Of a stretch of DNA of 64,000 nucleotides, positions 8,420 to 17,255 are shown one piece after another. Below the pieces are notes generated by a model. The model was not told the origin of the DNA and ran no database searches. It saw only the letters and a program-made list of their open reading frames with translations. How positions within the stretch are numbered: position 1 is the stretch's first letter; the number at the start of each line of letters is the position of its first letter. Source of the stretch: Enterococcus sp. 9D6_DIV0238 (lineage in GTDB: Bacteria > Bacillota > Bacilli > Lactobacillales > Enterococcaceae); the NCBI RefSeq assembly GCF_002174455.2, contig NZ_CP147246.1, positions 1,825,501-1,889,500 of the forward strand, read 5' to 3'. A program made the translations under genes and the position numbers.

Positions 8420-9347
8420 TTTTTTCCTCCACATGATGTTCTTCTTCGGTGATTTTTAAAAATAGTTCTTCTAATCGATTCGATTTGTTTCGCATTGAAA
8501 GAACTTTGATTCCTTGATCACTCAATTGTTTGAATACTTCGTTGATCCCTTGATCACGTTCTACTTCCACCTCAAGCGTCTGTTCGTCCACCAGAGCGCT
8601 CTTATAGCCGACAATTTCCGGTTTTTTATCAGACGGAGCTAAGTCAAAGATAAATGTTTCAAACTGTAATTTAGCCAATAGAGCTTTCATACTTGTGTTT
8701 TCGATCAATTCTCCAGACTGAATGATACCAATATTTCGACACAGCATTTCAGCTTCTTCCAAATAATGCGTAGTCAAAATGATCGTTGTGCCGCTCTCAT
8801 TCAACTCTCTTAAAAACTCCCACATTTCACGGCGCAGTTCAATATCCACTCCGGCCGTTGGCTCATCTAAAATCAATAAACGCGGCTCATGCATCAGCGC
8901 ACGAGCAATCATCAATCGACGCTTCATCCCGCCAGATAACATCCGCGCACGAACATTCCGTTTCTCCCATAAGTCAGACTGCTTTAGGTATTTTTCACTG
9001 CGTTCCAACGCTTCTTTACGTGATACCCCGTAGTAGCCCGCTTGATTGACCACGATTTGTTGTACTGTTTCAAACGGGTTAAAGTTGAATTCTTGCGGTA
9101 CTAATCCAATTTGCTGCTTTGCACGAACTAAATCCGTATCAAGATCATAATCAAACACTTTCACTTTTCCTGATGTTTTGTTCACTAAGGAAGTGATAAT
9201 ACCGATCGTTGTTGATTTTCCAGCACCATTTGGCCCTAATAACGCATAAAAATCTCCTTCTTCTACCGCTAGGTCAATCCCACGCAGTGCTTCAACTCCT
9301 GTTGCATACACTTTTTTCAAGTCTTTTATCTCTAATGCGTAACTCAT
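8412..9347 (-). CDS. ABC transporter ATP-binding protein, YadG-like
   Basis: The 311-residue ATPase of the exporter whose permease follows. Walker A is GPNGAGKST (about 39-47), the Q-loop is in VPQEFNF, the signature is LSGGM (about 139), Walker B is LLILDEPTAGVD, and the H-loop is in LTTHYLEEA. A ~70-residue C-terminal domain follows the nucleotide-binding domain. A ribosome site AAGGAG precedes the ATG at 9347. It is the middle gene of a three-gene minus-strand operon headed by an ArsR-type repressor. Confidence 0.93.
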   Translation of the reverse strand: MSYALEIKDLKKVYATGVEALRGIDLAVEEGDFYALLGPNGAGKSTTIGIITSLVNKTSGKVKVFDYDLDTDLVRAKQQIGLVPQEFNFNPFETVQQIVVNQAGYYGVSRKEALERSEKYLKQSDLWEKRNVRARMLSGGMKRRLMIARALMHEPRLLILDEPTAGVDIELRREMWEFLRELNESGTTIILTTHYLEEAEMLCRNIGIIQSGELIENTSMKALLAKLQFETFIFDLAPSDKKPEIVGYKSALVDEQTLEVEVERDQGINEVFKQLSDQGIKVLSMRNKSNRLEELFLKITEEEHHVEEKNV

Positions 9348-9395
9348 TTAGTAAAAATCTCCTTCTGTCATATACTTCTTGATTTATCTGATTTT

Positions 9396-9680
9396 TCACT
9401 GCTGATCGTTAGTAGAAAGCAATTGTGTCATAGAAAGCATAAACTCTTTGACAAATTCTTCTTTTAATGTGTAGTGATGCCACTGACTTTGCTTACTAAC
9501 AGAAACAATTCCAGCTTTCTCTAATACTTTCATATGATGGGAGAGCGTCGGCTGCGTGAAATCAAAATGCTCCAATACATCACATGCACACATCGTACCA
9601 TTTGAAAGAAGATCGATGATTTTCAATCGTTTTGGATCAGCCATGGCTTTGAGTACAGATGACGTTTTGTCATAGTTCAT
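9396..9680 (-). CDS. ArsR/SmtB-family repressor
   Basis: A 94-residue winged-helix regulator. The DNA-binding helices are TMCACDVLEHF and TQPTLSHHMKVLEKAG. The CxC pair (Cys32, Cys34) falls in the helix that carries the arsenical/antimonial-binding cysteines in ArsR proteins, so a soft-metal or thiol signal is possible but unproven. It heads the operon with the YadGH-like exporter, and an inverted repeat lies at its own promoter, which suggests autorepression and inducer-controlled export. Confidence 0.88.
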   Translation of the reverse strand: MNYDKTSSVLKAMADPKRLKIIDLLSNGTMCACDVLEHFDFTQPTLSHHMKVLEKAGIVSVSKQSQWHHYTLKEEFVKEFMLSMTQLLSTNDQQ

Positions 9681-9696
9681 TTTCAGTCACTCCCTT

Positions 9697-9747
9697 ACAT
9701 AGATGATTGTCTATGTTAAATATAAATTAATGTTCTTTTATTGTCAA
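9697..9747 (-). promoter_or_regulatory. arsR-yadGH-like promoter and operator
   Basis: On the minus strand TTGACA (plus 9742-9747), 17 bp, TATATT (9719-9724). Just downstream is the inverted repeat ACATAGA-6-TCTATGT (9697-9716), placed over the expected transcription start as for an ArsR-type operator. Confidence 0.75.
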
Positions 9748-9830
9748 GAAAGACTACTATAAGACAGCTGATCCACACTAAAATCACACTGCTCGAAGAA
9801 ATAATCTACACAGAAAATGATTTCTGTTTT

Positions 9831-9859
9831 TTGCTTCTTTCTTTGATTCCTTGTATAAT
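9831..9859 (+). promoter_or_regulatory. Promoter of the dihydrouridine synthase gene
   Basis: TTGCTT (9831-9836), 17 bp, TATAAT (9854-9859), 48 bp before the start codon. Confidence 0.65.
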
Positions 9860-9907
9860 AAAACTGTTTTTCTAAATCATAATGAAGCAATAGAGCGGAG
9901 AATATAG

Positions 9908-10882
9908 ATGACAACAAATTTTTGGTCGGAATTACCGAAACCTTTTTTTATTTTAGCACCCATGGAAGATGTGACGGATGTCGTTTTTCGTCATGTCGTT
10001 CAAAAAGCCGGCGCACCTGACGTCTTTTTTACTGAATTCACCAATTCAGACAGCTACTGTCATCCTGATGGCAAAGAAAGTGTGCAGGGTCGCTTAGTTT
10101 TCACAGAAGATGAACAGCCGATGGTTGCACATATTTGGGGCGATAATCCAGCATTCTTTCGTGAAATGAGTATCGGTTTAGCTGAGATGGGCTTTAAAGG
10201 TGTCGACATCAATATGGGCTGTCCTGTACCAAATGTCGCTGGACGTGGCAAAGGCAGCGGATTGATTTTGCGCCCGGAAGTAGCCGCTGAATTGATCGAA
10301 GCAGCTAAAGCCGGCAATTTACCTGTGAGTGTCAAAACACGCATCGGCTATAAAAAAATCGACGAGATGGAGGATTGGATCACTCATTTACTGAAACAAG
10401 ATATCGCAAACCTCTCCATCCATTTACGGACACGGGAAGAAATGAGTAAAGTCGATGCTCATTGGGAAATCATCCCGCAAATCATGGCAATTCGCGATCG
10501 TATCGCACCGCAAACCTTGATCACGATCAACGGGGATATCCCCGATCGTCAAAAAGGATTGGAACTTGCTGAACAATATGGCGTAGATGGTATTATGATC
10601 GGCCGTGGAATTTTCAAAAATCCGTACGCTTTTGAAAAAGAACCAAAGAAACATTCTACGCAAGAACTGTTGGGCTTATTGCAGCTGCAGCTTGATCTAC
10701 AAGATCACTACGCCGAGCTAGCACCACGCTCGATCGTTGGATTGCACCGTTTCTTTAAAATCTATGTCAAAGGCTTTCCAGGCGCAAGCGACTTACGAGT
10801 TCAATTGATGAATACAAAATCAACCGATGAAGTAAGACATATCTTAGCTTCATTTACTAAACAAGATACACCTGAAACTTAA
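9908..10882 (+). CDS. tRNA-dihydrouridine synthase
   Basis: A flavin enzyme that reduces uridine to dihydrouridine in tRNA D-loops. The 324-residue TIM-barrel protein has the FMN-site start LAPMEDVTD (about 17-25), the catalytic Cys105 in [17 protein letters not shown], and the family motifs VKTRIG and DGIMIGRG. Length fits the Dus family. The ATG at 9908 follows a GCGGAG site, with a good promoter upstream and an intrinsic terminator downstream, so it is a single-gene unit. The paralogue type (DusB or DusC-like) is not decided here. Confidence 0.92.
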   Translation: MTTNFWSELPKPFFILAPMEDVTDVVFRHVVQKAGAPDVFFTEFTNSDSYCHPDGKESVQGRLVFTEDEQPMVAHIWGDNPAFFREMSIGLAEMGFKGVDINMGCPVPNVAGRGKGSGLILRPEVAAELIEAAKAGNLPVSVKTRIGYKKIDEMEDWITHLLKQDIANLSIHLRTREEMSKVDAHWEIIPQIMAIRDRIAPQTLITINGDIPDRQKGLELAEQYGVDGIMIGRGIFKNPYAFEKEPKKHSTQELLGLLQLQLDLQDHYAELAPRSIVGLHRFFKIYVKGFPGASDLRVQLMNTKSTDEVRHILASFTKQDTPET

Positions 10883-10920
10883 GTACACTCATTTTTTGAA
10901 CGTAAGACATCGCTCTTTAT

Positions 10921-10945
10921 AACGAATAAACGGCAGGAACAGAAG
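10921..10945. repeat. Partial copy of a dispersed intergenic motif
   Basis: A 25-nt segment that differs at two positions from 24571-24595 and shares its ATAAACGG and CAGAAG parts with the minus strand of the element at 761-985. Confidence 0.5.
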
Positions 10946-10972
10946 AAACCCTTTTGTTCCTGTCTCTTTTTT
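10934..10972 (+). terminator. Terminator after the dihydrouridine synthase gene
   Basis: CAGGAACA (10934-10941) pairs with TGTTCCTG (10955-10962), followed by a T-rich tail. It is built partly from the dispersed repeat at 10921. Confidence 0.75.
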
Positions 10973-11032
10973 ATATACAACTACACTAAAAAAACAGTTA
11001 TAATAAAGTCAGAAAAAAGAAAAGAGCATGCT

Positions 11033-11671
11033 ATGGAATTATTTAAAAACAACCAACAGCTGATCGATTATTTAAAGACAACAGATTCGATGCACAACAT
11101 TACAGAACGAACGCTTGAAAAAGGGCATTCGATCGTAACAGAATTTGACAAATCCGACCATTTATTTTTTTTGGTAGACGGCATTCTTTCAGTAGAAGTC
11201 ATAACTGAAGCAAACAGTTTTATTTCTTCGTTTATTTTTAGCAATGACTTTTTTGGTTTAGACACTTTTTCAAGCTATCAAACGAAGGGGCATGCGATCA
11301 GCGTTCTCAGCGCAAAAGCAACGGTGATCAAAATCAAAAAAGACTATTTACTTGCGACGCTTAATGTACATCCTGCCTACTACGAGCTTCTTCTGACAAA
11401 TTTTGCTGATATTTTTCAAAGACATTATCGTTTTTTCGATTTGCTTTCTTTGTCGCCAAAAGACAGAGTTCAAACATTATTGAGCTATCTTGCCGATTTT
11501 ATTGGAGAATTGAACGACTTGGAACAACTCGAAATTCCGGCTGTTTTCACACAAGAGATTCTAGCTAAATTTTGTCGGACTTCTCAGTCACGTATTTCAG
11601 TTTGTCTTAAAGAACTGCATCGTGAAGGATTCTTGATTAGAAAGAAAAGCCCGTTTATACTAGCACAATAA
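11033..11671 (+). CDS. Crp/Fnr-family transcriptional regulator
   Basis: A 212-residue protein with an N-terminal cyclic-nucleotide-type beta roll (residues ~15-110, including the LFFLVDGILSV strand pair), a long dimer helix, and a C-terminal winged helix with TQEILAKFCRTSQSRISVCLKEL as helix-turn-helix (about 165-195). Fnr-type iron-sulfur cysteines are not seen, and the Arg/Glu cAMP-binding signature is absent, so the effector is unknown. A TATAAT (10999-11004) lies 29 bp before the ATG. Neighbours give no obvious target. Confidence 0.85.
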   Translation: MELFKNNQQLIDYLKTTDSMHNITERTLEKGHSIVTEFDKSDHLFFLVDGILSVEVITEANSFISSFIFSNDFFGLDTFSSYQTKGHAISVLSAKATVIKIKKDYLLATLNVHPAYYELLLTNFADIFQRHYRFFDLLSLSPKDRVQTLLSYLADFIGELNDLEQLEIPAVFTQEILAKFCRTSQSRISVCLKELHREGFLIRKKSPFILAQ

Positions 11672-11676
11672 AAAAG

Positions 11677-11716
11677 GAGAGCGGACAAAACTAACGAACA
11701 GTTTTGTTTTGCTCTC
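11677..11716 (-). terminator. Bidirectional hairpin between convergent genes
   Basis: GAGAGC (11677-11682) pairs with GCTCTC (11711-11716), with an inner ACAAAACT/AGTTTTGT stem. The T-run is on the minus strand, serving the membrane-anchored protein gene. Confidence 0.75.
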
Positions 11717-11763
11717 TAACCTTAGTAATCGGAAATAAACGCTTTTATCTTAGTCTCATTTGC

Positions 11764-12285
11764 TTATTTATTGTCAATAAACGCGAGGATCTTCTCTTTA
11801 AACACTTTACTATTTTCGTTTTTAGAAGCACTTGCAAATACATCAACATCCTCAGGCTGATGAGACCACACACCTGAATCTGCAGTTAAAAAGATACCCA
11901 TTTTTTTATCGCCAAGATGTTCCTCGATCACAGCGCGGGAATTTCCAGGCGGCTCGCTTGATTGAACCGTCCCAAAAATCACTACTTTGTCCCACTTACT
12001 AAAATCTGAGTCCATTTCTTCTATCGGTTGTATTTCCATATAGATCTTTTGGGATGCTACTTCTTTTTTTACTTCGTTCATTATTTCATTTTTGAAGGCA
12101 CGATCTTGAGTATACACAATGACCTTTGTCGCAGCTGTAGTATTTTTTAACTCTTTATTTATGATCTCTTCTTGCTTCGTTCCTTGAATTCTACTCAGCC
12201 GATAGTAGCCTAGAAATCCTCCTCCACCAATGATTGCTAGTACAATAATCAGTAAAATGATTCGAACGCTTTTTTTCTTCAACAT
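11764..12285 (-). CDS. Membrane-anchored hypothetical protein
   Basis: A 173-residue protein with a lysine-rich start and one N-terminal transmembrane helix (about residues 8-28, glycine-rich end), then a soluble domain of alternating strands and helices (TKVIVYTQDRAF, KWDKVVIFGTV, KMGIFLTADSG). The pattern suggests a flavodoxin-like or Rossmann-like fold, but I see no cofactor motif. The anchor predicts a domain outside the membrane. It is a single minus-strand gene with its own terminator. Confidence 0.7.
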   Translation of the reverse strand: MLKKKSVRIILLIIVLAIIGGGGFLGYYRLSRIQGTKQEEIINKELKNTTAATKVIVYTQDRAFKNEIMNEVKKEVASQKIYMEIQPIEEMDSDFSKWDKVVIFGTVQSSEPPGNSRAVIEEHLGDKKMGIFLTADSGVWSHQPEDVDVFASASKNENSKVFKEKILAFIDNK

Positions 12286-12381
12286 ATCAATTCCTCCTAT
12301 ACTGAAACTTTTTTATCAGTATAGAGAAAATTTGTTGTATCATTTATATCACAGGTATAAATGACATGGATTTTACTTCCA

Positions 12382-13275
12382 TTATTGAAAATCTAGCACG
12401 ACATTCCCTCTTTTACGACCTGATTCGACAAGCTTATAAGCGTCAACGATTTGATCCATAGAATAAACTTTGTCGATTACTGGCTTTAATTGTTTTTTCT
12501 GAGCCAATGATAGTAGCAAGTCTAAATTTGGGGCGCTTTCTTTCACAAATCCTTTTGCAATTGTATAAAAAGTGCCATTAGTATTTAAATGATTCTTCCA
12601 CTGCTTCTTGTCAGTTTTACCAACCGCATCAAAGATATGATCAAAACAACCTAGTTCCTCTTTCCAATCTGCAGACGTATAATCTCTTACTATATCCGCA
12701 CCTAAAGAACGAACTAAATCCATGTTTCTAGCACTACATACCGCTGTGACATGAAAGCCGTAAATTTTAGCTAATTGAACTGTGGACGAGCCCACTGCGC
12801 CAGATGCTCCATAGATCAGCAGCTTTTTCCCACTCCCTTTTTTCATTTTATTTAAATAATGAAGTCCAGCATTCCCGCCAAAAGGGAGAGTGACCGCATC
12901 CTTAAATGCTTGCTCTTCTGGTATTTTAGCAATAGCTACTGTTTGATCCAAAGCGATATATTCAGCGTGTCCGCCAAATTTCATACCTGTTGATGCAACT
13001 ACTCGATCACCAACTTTGAATGTCGCAACTTTTCCCCCGACTGCTTCCACAATGCCAGCTAAATCCGTTCCTAATATAGGGTTTCGAGGCTTGCTTAGAC
13101 CAAACACCAACTTTACAAAAGGATTGGATGCTCTTCGAACAACACTATCACCACTTGCGACGGTACTCGCCATTATTCGAATAAGCAGTTCATTTTCCTT
13201 AATAGATGGTTTCTTGACTTCCTTGATCCTTAGCCCGTCAAAGGAATCATATCGTGTACACAAGATAGCTTTCAC
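12382..13275 (-). CDS. Zinc-independent MDR oxidoreductase (quinone reductase-like)
   Basis: An NAD(P)H-dependent enzyme of the medium-chain dehydrogenase family, 297 residues. The N-terminal GroES-like domain has GTDLAGIVEAVG and KVGDRV; the Rossmann motif is IYGASGAVGSSTVQLAK (about 153-169). Catalytic and structural zinc ligands are missing, as in the quinone oxidoreductase branch. It is the last gene of an apparent operon with an XRE regulator (4 bp gap) and a membrane protein. The substrate is unknown. Confidence 0.88.
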   Translation of the reverse strand: MKAILCTRYDSFDGLRIKEVKKPSIKENELLIRIMASTVASGDSVVRRASNPFVKLVFGLSKPRNPILGTDLAGIVEAVGGKVATFKVGDRVVASTGMKFGGHAEYIALDQTVAIAKIPEEQAFKDAVTLPFGGNAGLHYLNKMKKGSGKKLLIYGASGAVGSSTVQLAKIYGFHVTAVCSARNMDLVRSLGADIVRDYTSADWKEELGCFDHIFDAVGKTDKKQWKNHLNTNGTFYTIAKGFVKESAPNLDLLLSLAQKKQLKPVIDKVYSMDQIVDAYKLVESGRKRGNVVLDFQ

Positions 13276-13279
13276 TTCA

Positions 13280-13498
13280 TTATTCCTCCGTTCCCAAATA
13301 AAATAACTCTTCTACTGCTACGCCAAAATAACGAGCCAACTTCAATGATAATTCAATACTTGGTAAAAATTTTTCTTTTTCTATCGCATTGATCGATTGT
13401 CTAGAAACACCGACTCGATCTGCCAGTTCTTGTTGTGTCAGCTTTTCTACTTCTGTTCGATAATACTTCAGCTTGATGATCACTTTCTCTTTTTTCAT
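13280..13498 (-). CDS. XRE-family small regulator
   Basis: A 72-residue Cro/CI-type helix-turn-helix protein; the DNA-binding unit is LTQQELADRVGVSRQSINAIE. No extra domain is present. Such short XRE proteins are often coupled to a membrane protein gene, as here: the membrane protein ends 3 bp before this start. It likely controls the operon through two direct repeats at the promoter. Confidence 0.85.
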   Translation of the reverse strand: MKKEKVIIKLKYYRTEVEKLTQQELADRVGVSRQSINAIEKEKFLPSIELSLKLARYFGVAVEELFYLGTEE

Positions 13499-13501
13499 AG
13501 A

Positions 13502-13918
13502 TCAGCCCTCATAATAGTATGCTTTTGTGATATTGTTCGTAGCGATCAGTACAAAAAAGCCCATATGAAACAGCAGGATGATTTGAGTAAAAGCCAGCTC
13601 TAACGCAAAGGCAGCCATAACTGCTACAAAGAAAATCGATAGTGCATACGCAAAATTCTGTAGGATATTTTTATTGATCATTTTCTCCCATTCACCGAAA
13701 AAGTGTTTCTCTTTTGGTGTAAAAAACGAAATAACAATATCAAGAACGATCGAACTAATAACTAATGTTCCCAACATAATTAAAAATGTATACCCAATCA
13801 CCTTTAGTTCAGAACCAAAATGATCGCTAGCAACAGATGCTTGATAAACCAATCCGACAAACCAGCTTAGCACAAAAATTTTAATGACTTCAATTATGGT
13901 ATATATTTTTTTAGACAT
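13502..13918 (-). CDS. Four-helix membrane protein paired with XRE regulator
   Basis: A 138-residue protein with four predicted transmembrane segments (about 8-25, 38-62, 82-106 and 110-130) and no catalytic motif. The ATG at 13918 is chosen because AGGAGG sits 8 bases upstream; the ATG two codons earlier would be too close. It is the first gene of the membrane protein/XRE/oxidoreductase operon. Function is unknown. Confidence 0.75.
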   Translation of the reverse strand: MSKKIYTIIEVIKIFVLSWFVGLVYQASVASDHFGSELKVIGYTFLIMLGTLVISSIVLDIVISFFTPKEKHFFGEWEKMINKNILQNFAYALSIFFVAVMAAFALELAFTQIILLFHMGFFVLIATNNITKAYYYEG

Positions 13919-13936
13919 TTTCATATCCTCCTTTTT

Positions 13937-13999
13937 TGTCAAGTCTTATTGACACATCGATCATAACATAAATAAAAACGATGTCAAGTGTTATTGTCA
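13937..13999 (-). promoter_or_regulatory. Promoter with two direct-repeat operators
   Basis: On the minus strand TTGACA (13982-13987), 16 bp, TATGAT (13960-13965). Two 18-nt direct repeats, TGTCAAGTCTTATTGACA at 13937-13954 and a copy with two changes at 13982-13999, lie 45 bp apart and flank the -10. They are likely XRE operators. Confidence 0.65.
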
Positions 14000-14649
14000 T
14001 TCCAAATTCTTTCTTCCCCGATTTTGCTAAGCCAACTAATACGATTGAATCCGCTCATACATTTCTGATAAAAAAATACACTTCACCGAAACTACAAATA
14101 GAATTTGCTGATTCTAAGATCAATGTAGCCTTGAGTAAAAAATATCTCCATGTTTAGTTTTTTTTGCCACTCTGAAAAATTGCTTTCAGTCTACCGATTT
14201 TAACTTACGCTTTGGTTCTAAAAAAGGTAAAAAAACAATAATAAATAACAATATATATAATCGGATATCAATGTTTTATCATGGTTAACTCTTTTTTATC
14301 CTAAGCTTATTTCATATAAAAAATGTGTTTATTAATCGAAAAAGCTGTGATATACTTCTTTTCAAGATATAATCGATTATACTCTTAAAAAGAAAAATAG
14401 ACTTTCATATGCTTTTAAAAAATGAAAAACCATCTATAATATAACAAAAAAAAGAACGATTGATTACTTTTGGAATACTAGTTGCCAGAAGAATAGTTTA
14501 ATAGGGGTCACTCAACTGATAGCTTAAGCACTATCATATTCTTGTCTATGAAAGATTTCTATACTTTGATTTTCATTTAGTTCAAAATTGATCCACATGG
14601 GATAAAAAGGGAGTTTTACAAGCAAAAAGGTATAAATAAGGAGTAATTA
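14000..14649. other. AT-rich intergenic region
   Basis: About 650 bp with no supported gene. A 58-codon plus-strand frame (13981-14157) overlaps the operator and lacks a ribosome site. The end of the region carries AAGGAG for the next gene. Confidence 0.5.
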
Positions 14650-15501
14650 ATGAAGAAAAAAAGAAGATTAAATATATTTATCATACTAGGAGAATTGTGT
14701 TTTGCAGCATTGACCTTACTAGTGATTTATAGTTTTGTTAAGCTAAAAATACTAAGCAACGGTTCTCGGAGTATGGAAGACATGAAAACAATTAGCAGCA
14801 CAATATTTTACTGGATGCCCCGCTTGATGATCCCTGGTGCTATTTTAGTAATAGTCGGATCACTATTTCCATTCCTGACTAACGCAAAAAAGAATTCTTC
14901 GTTAGTAAAAAATGGCATCTTAACGTTTGGAAAGCTGGTCGCGACCCGTCCAACTGGTACTTCCGTCAACAGTCATCCTCAGTTGGGAGTAACGCTTGAA
15001 TTTGAGACAACAACGGGGCAAATGGTCACAGCAGAGTGTTTGAAAGTTATTCCAATGACTATGATGGCAAACTTTCAGCCAGGTGCTTTGCTACCCATTA
15101 GATACAATAAAGATAATCCAGAAGACATTGCGCTAGATTTTACACAAGATCAAGTGTCATTACAAGAAGCACTTAACAAATATATGATCGATAAAGGTCT
15201 ATTAACCAACAAAATGCTGGATACAGCAAAAAAAGGACAGCAAGGGCAAGCTGTGATACTGTCAAAAACGCCTACAGGAAAAATCATAAAAGGAAATCCA
15301 GAGCTCACATTGACTTTACGCGTCACAAAAGTAGATGGCGAACAATACGATGCTGAAATCACAAGAGTCATGTTAGCTGAAAGTGCTGAAAAACTAAATG
15401 TTGGTAAAGTAGTCGATGTTTTGTATTTACAACAAGATCCTCAATCAATTGTTATTACATCACAATCGATCATTGTCTCGGTCAATGAATCCGGTTTTTA
15501 A
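14650..15501 (+). CDS. Membrane protein with two tandem copies of one domain
   Basis: A 283-residue protein with two N-terminal transmembrane helices (about 8-30 and 55-77), then two related modules, residues ~88-165 and ~194-280. Each runs 'G-x-A/L-V, TG, P-x-L-x-L-T-L, then G.. V/I-x-V/I-x-Y-x-x-x-x-P-x-x-I-x-L/V'. The module resembles small DUF3592-like beta domains (by eye). AAGGAG precedes the ATG at 14650. It has its own terminator. Function is unknown; the duplication suggests a binding or scaffold role. Confidence 0.7.
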   Translation: MKKKRRLNIFIILGELCFAALTLLVIYSFVKLKILSNGSRSMEDMKTISSTIFYWMPRLMIPGAILVIVGSLFPFLTNAKKNSSLVKNGILTFGKLVATRPTGTSVNSHPQLGVTLEFETTTGQMVTAECLKVIPMTMMANFQPGALLPIRYNKDNPEDIALDFTQDQVSLQEALNKYMIDKGLLTNKMLDTAKKGQQGQAVILSKTPTGKIIKGNPELTLTLRVTKVDGEQYDAEITRVMLAESAEKLNVGKVVDVLYLQQDPQSIVITSQSIIVSVNESGF

Positions 15502-15538
15502 AGAATTTACGTTCGCGGTAGTTAACTATACAAAACAA

Positions 15539-15592
15539 AAACCAACGCATTCCCTTCAGTTATTTGAAGAAGCATGCGTTGGTTTCGTTTTT
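15539..15592. terminator. Bidirectional terminator
   Basis: AAACCAACGCAT (15539-15550) pairs perfectly with ATGCGTTGGTTT (15574-15585), with T-rich tails on both strands. It serves the membrane protein gene and the sulfatase operon. Confidence 0.85.
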
Positions 15593-15611
15593 TAGATTCT
15601 ACCAAGTTCTG

Positions 15612-16463
15612 TTATTTTACACACCGAAACCCCAAATTATTCGCAGCCGACATACCAGTATTTCCATTTCGAGCGGCAATTCGATATCGTTTACAATAAG
15701 ACTGATGACATAAAAAAGATCCTCCACGAGTGGCATACATCTGGTCATCTATTTTCTGATGCTCTTCCCAAAAATAGCTGCTGTCCTTCTTTTGAAATGC
15801 TGTTAAGTCGATACGGGCGGGATTACTGCACCATTCCCAAACATTTCCGATCGGCTGGTAAAGTCCATAAGCATTTGCTTCATACCATTTAGCTGGTGCC
15901 GTACTCGCAAAACCATCTTCTAACGTATTCAGTTTTGGGAAGTCACCTTGCCAAATATTACAGTGATAGAAACCATTCTCAAGTAAATTATTCCCCCAGT
16001 AATACTTTTCGAAATCGGTTCCCCCTTTTGCTGCAATTTCCCATTCTGCTTCTGTAGGTAACCTTTTTCCAGCCCACAAACAATAAGCAACGGCATCATT
16101 TCGAGATACTTGAACAACTGGATGATCCCTCCGCTTTTCGATAGATGAGTCTGGCCCTTCTGGATGTTGCCAGTCTGCACCTCCTACTGCGTACCACCAA
16201 CTCATATTCGGAACTTTTTTATTCGCTTTTTTTATTTCTTCACTTACAAAATAATGAAAAACAAAAGACCAGCCAAACTTTTCAGCCTCTGTAATATAGC
16301 CTGTCTCCTTAACAAAAATGGCAAATGCTTCATTCGTCACTGTTGTTTCATCAATGCTAAAAGCAGGATGCTGAATGGTGATTTGCGGCCCTTCATTATC
16401 TGTCAGAAATCCATCTGGCTGATCCGTACCAATTTTATATACTCCCTCTGGAATAGCGATCAT
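15612..16463 (-). CDS. Formylglycine-generating enzyme (SUMF1-type sulfatase maturase)
   Basis: Oxygen- and copper-dependent enzyme that converts the active-site cysteine of type I sulfatases to formylglycine. The 283-residue protein covers the SUMF1 domain: DETTVTNEAF near residue 38, GKRLPTEAEWE, NVWEWCSNP, and GGSFLCHQSYCKRYR with Cys252 and Cys257. These match the two catalytic cysteines of FGE (C-x4-C), and NLGFRC closes the domain. No signal peptide, so maturation is cytoplasmic. It is the last gene of the sulfatase operon, 15 bp after the TSUP gene. It could belong to another SUMF1 branch, but the paired cysteines support true FGE. Confidence 0.9.
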   Translation of the reverse strand: MIAIPEGVYKIGTDQPDGFLTDNEGPQITIQHPAFSIDETTVTNEAFAIFVKETGYITEAEKFGWSFVFHYFVSEEIKKANKKVPNMSWWYAVGGADWQHPEGPDSSIEKRRDHPVVQVSRNDAVAYCLWAGKRLPTEAEWEIAAKGGTDFEKYYWGNNLLENGFYHCNIWQGDFPKLNTLEDGFASTAPAKWYEANAYGLYQPIGNVWEWCSNPARIDLTAFQKKDSSYFWEEHQKIDDQMYATRGGSFLCHQSYCKRYRIAARNGNTGMSAANNLGFRCVK

Positions 16464-16478
16464 AACGTTCCCTTCTTT

Positions 16479-17255
16479 CTATAACAATTGGCAAGCATTA
16501 TACAAGTTAATAAGTAAAACTAGAATAATCACACCTTGGAAAATCAATGTTACTTTCTTCGATGACAGCGTGTTGCTTAGATTTGCCCCCAGTAGACCGC
16601 CAACGATAGCAGCTGGAATGATAAACCATAACATCGTTAAATCGTATCGACCAAAACCGGTAGAACAAGCGATCACGATTAGCTTAGCAAATTGAGAAAA
16701 GAAAATCGTGCAAATCGAATAAATCGTGGCATCTTTGATTGGTAAAGAAAATAGCAGCATTAGTAACGAAACGTTGATCGGTCCTCCGCCTATTCCTAAC
16801 AAACTCGCTAAAAAACCCAGAACAAAACCACAAGATAAATACCAAAAAACATGCGTCAAATGGAAGTTTCGCCAATCATATTTGGTATAAAGTAAAGCAA
16901 AAACTAAAGTGATCACTGTTAACGAAATTTGAATCAGCTGGACACTATCTTCATTGCCGAACCAGCTCAGAAAGGTTTCAAAGACAACATTTCCAAGAAT
17001 CCCTCCTAGAATAGCGCCAGCAGATACCCAACAGACGATTTGCCAATTAATTTTGCGACCACTCATTAACTGACGCGAAGTAGAAACGATCGACATCGTA
17101 AAAACCGCAGTAGCAGAATAAAAAGAAATCGAAGCTACATTATGCGCACCAATAAAATCAAAAATCGGTTTAATCAGCACACCGCCCCCCATGCCAGAAA
17201 CGGCTCCTACGGTATTCGCTAGTACGATCACAATAAAATAAAGAATCCCTATCAC
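16479..17255 (-). CDS. TSUP-family (TauE/SafE) anion exporter
   Basis: A 258-residue membrane protein with about eight hydrophobic helices and the two family repeats marked by GAVSGMGGGVLIKP and SLLGIGGGPINVSLL. The start is GTG at 17255, with AGGAGG seven bases upstream; it overlaps the stop of the maturase gene as GTGA, a translational coupling signal. TSUP proteins move sulfite, sulfoacetate or other sulfur anions. Sitting between two sulfatase maturases, it most likely exports the sulfate released from the sugar (inference). Confidence 0.9.
   Translation of the reverse strand: MIGILYFIVIVLANTVGAVSGMGGGVLIKPIFDFIGAHNVASISFYSATAVFTMSIVSTSRQLMSGRKINWQIVCWVSAGAILGGILGNVVFETFLSWFGNEDSVQLIQISLTVITLVFALLYTKYDWRNFHLTHVFWYLSCGFVLGFLASLLGIGGGPINVSLLMLLFSLPIKDATIYSICTIFFSQFAKLIVIACSTGFGRYDLTMLWFIIPAAIVGGLLGANLSNTLSSKKVTLIFQGVIILVLLINLYNACQLL

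Noticed and set aside
13981..14157. 58-codon frame starting inside the XRE operator
   Set aside because: It has plausible composition but no ribosome site, and the start overlaps a regulatory repeat; perhaps a gene relic at most.
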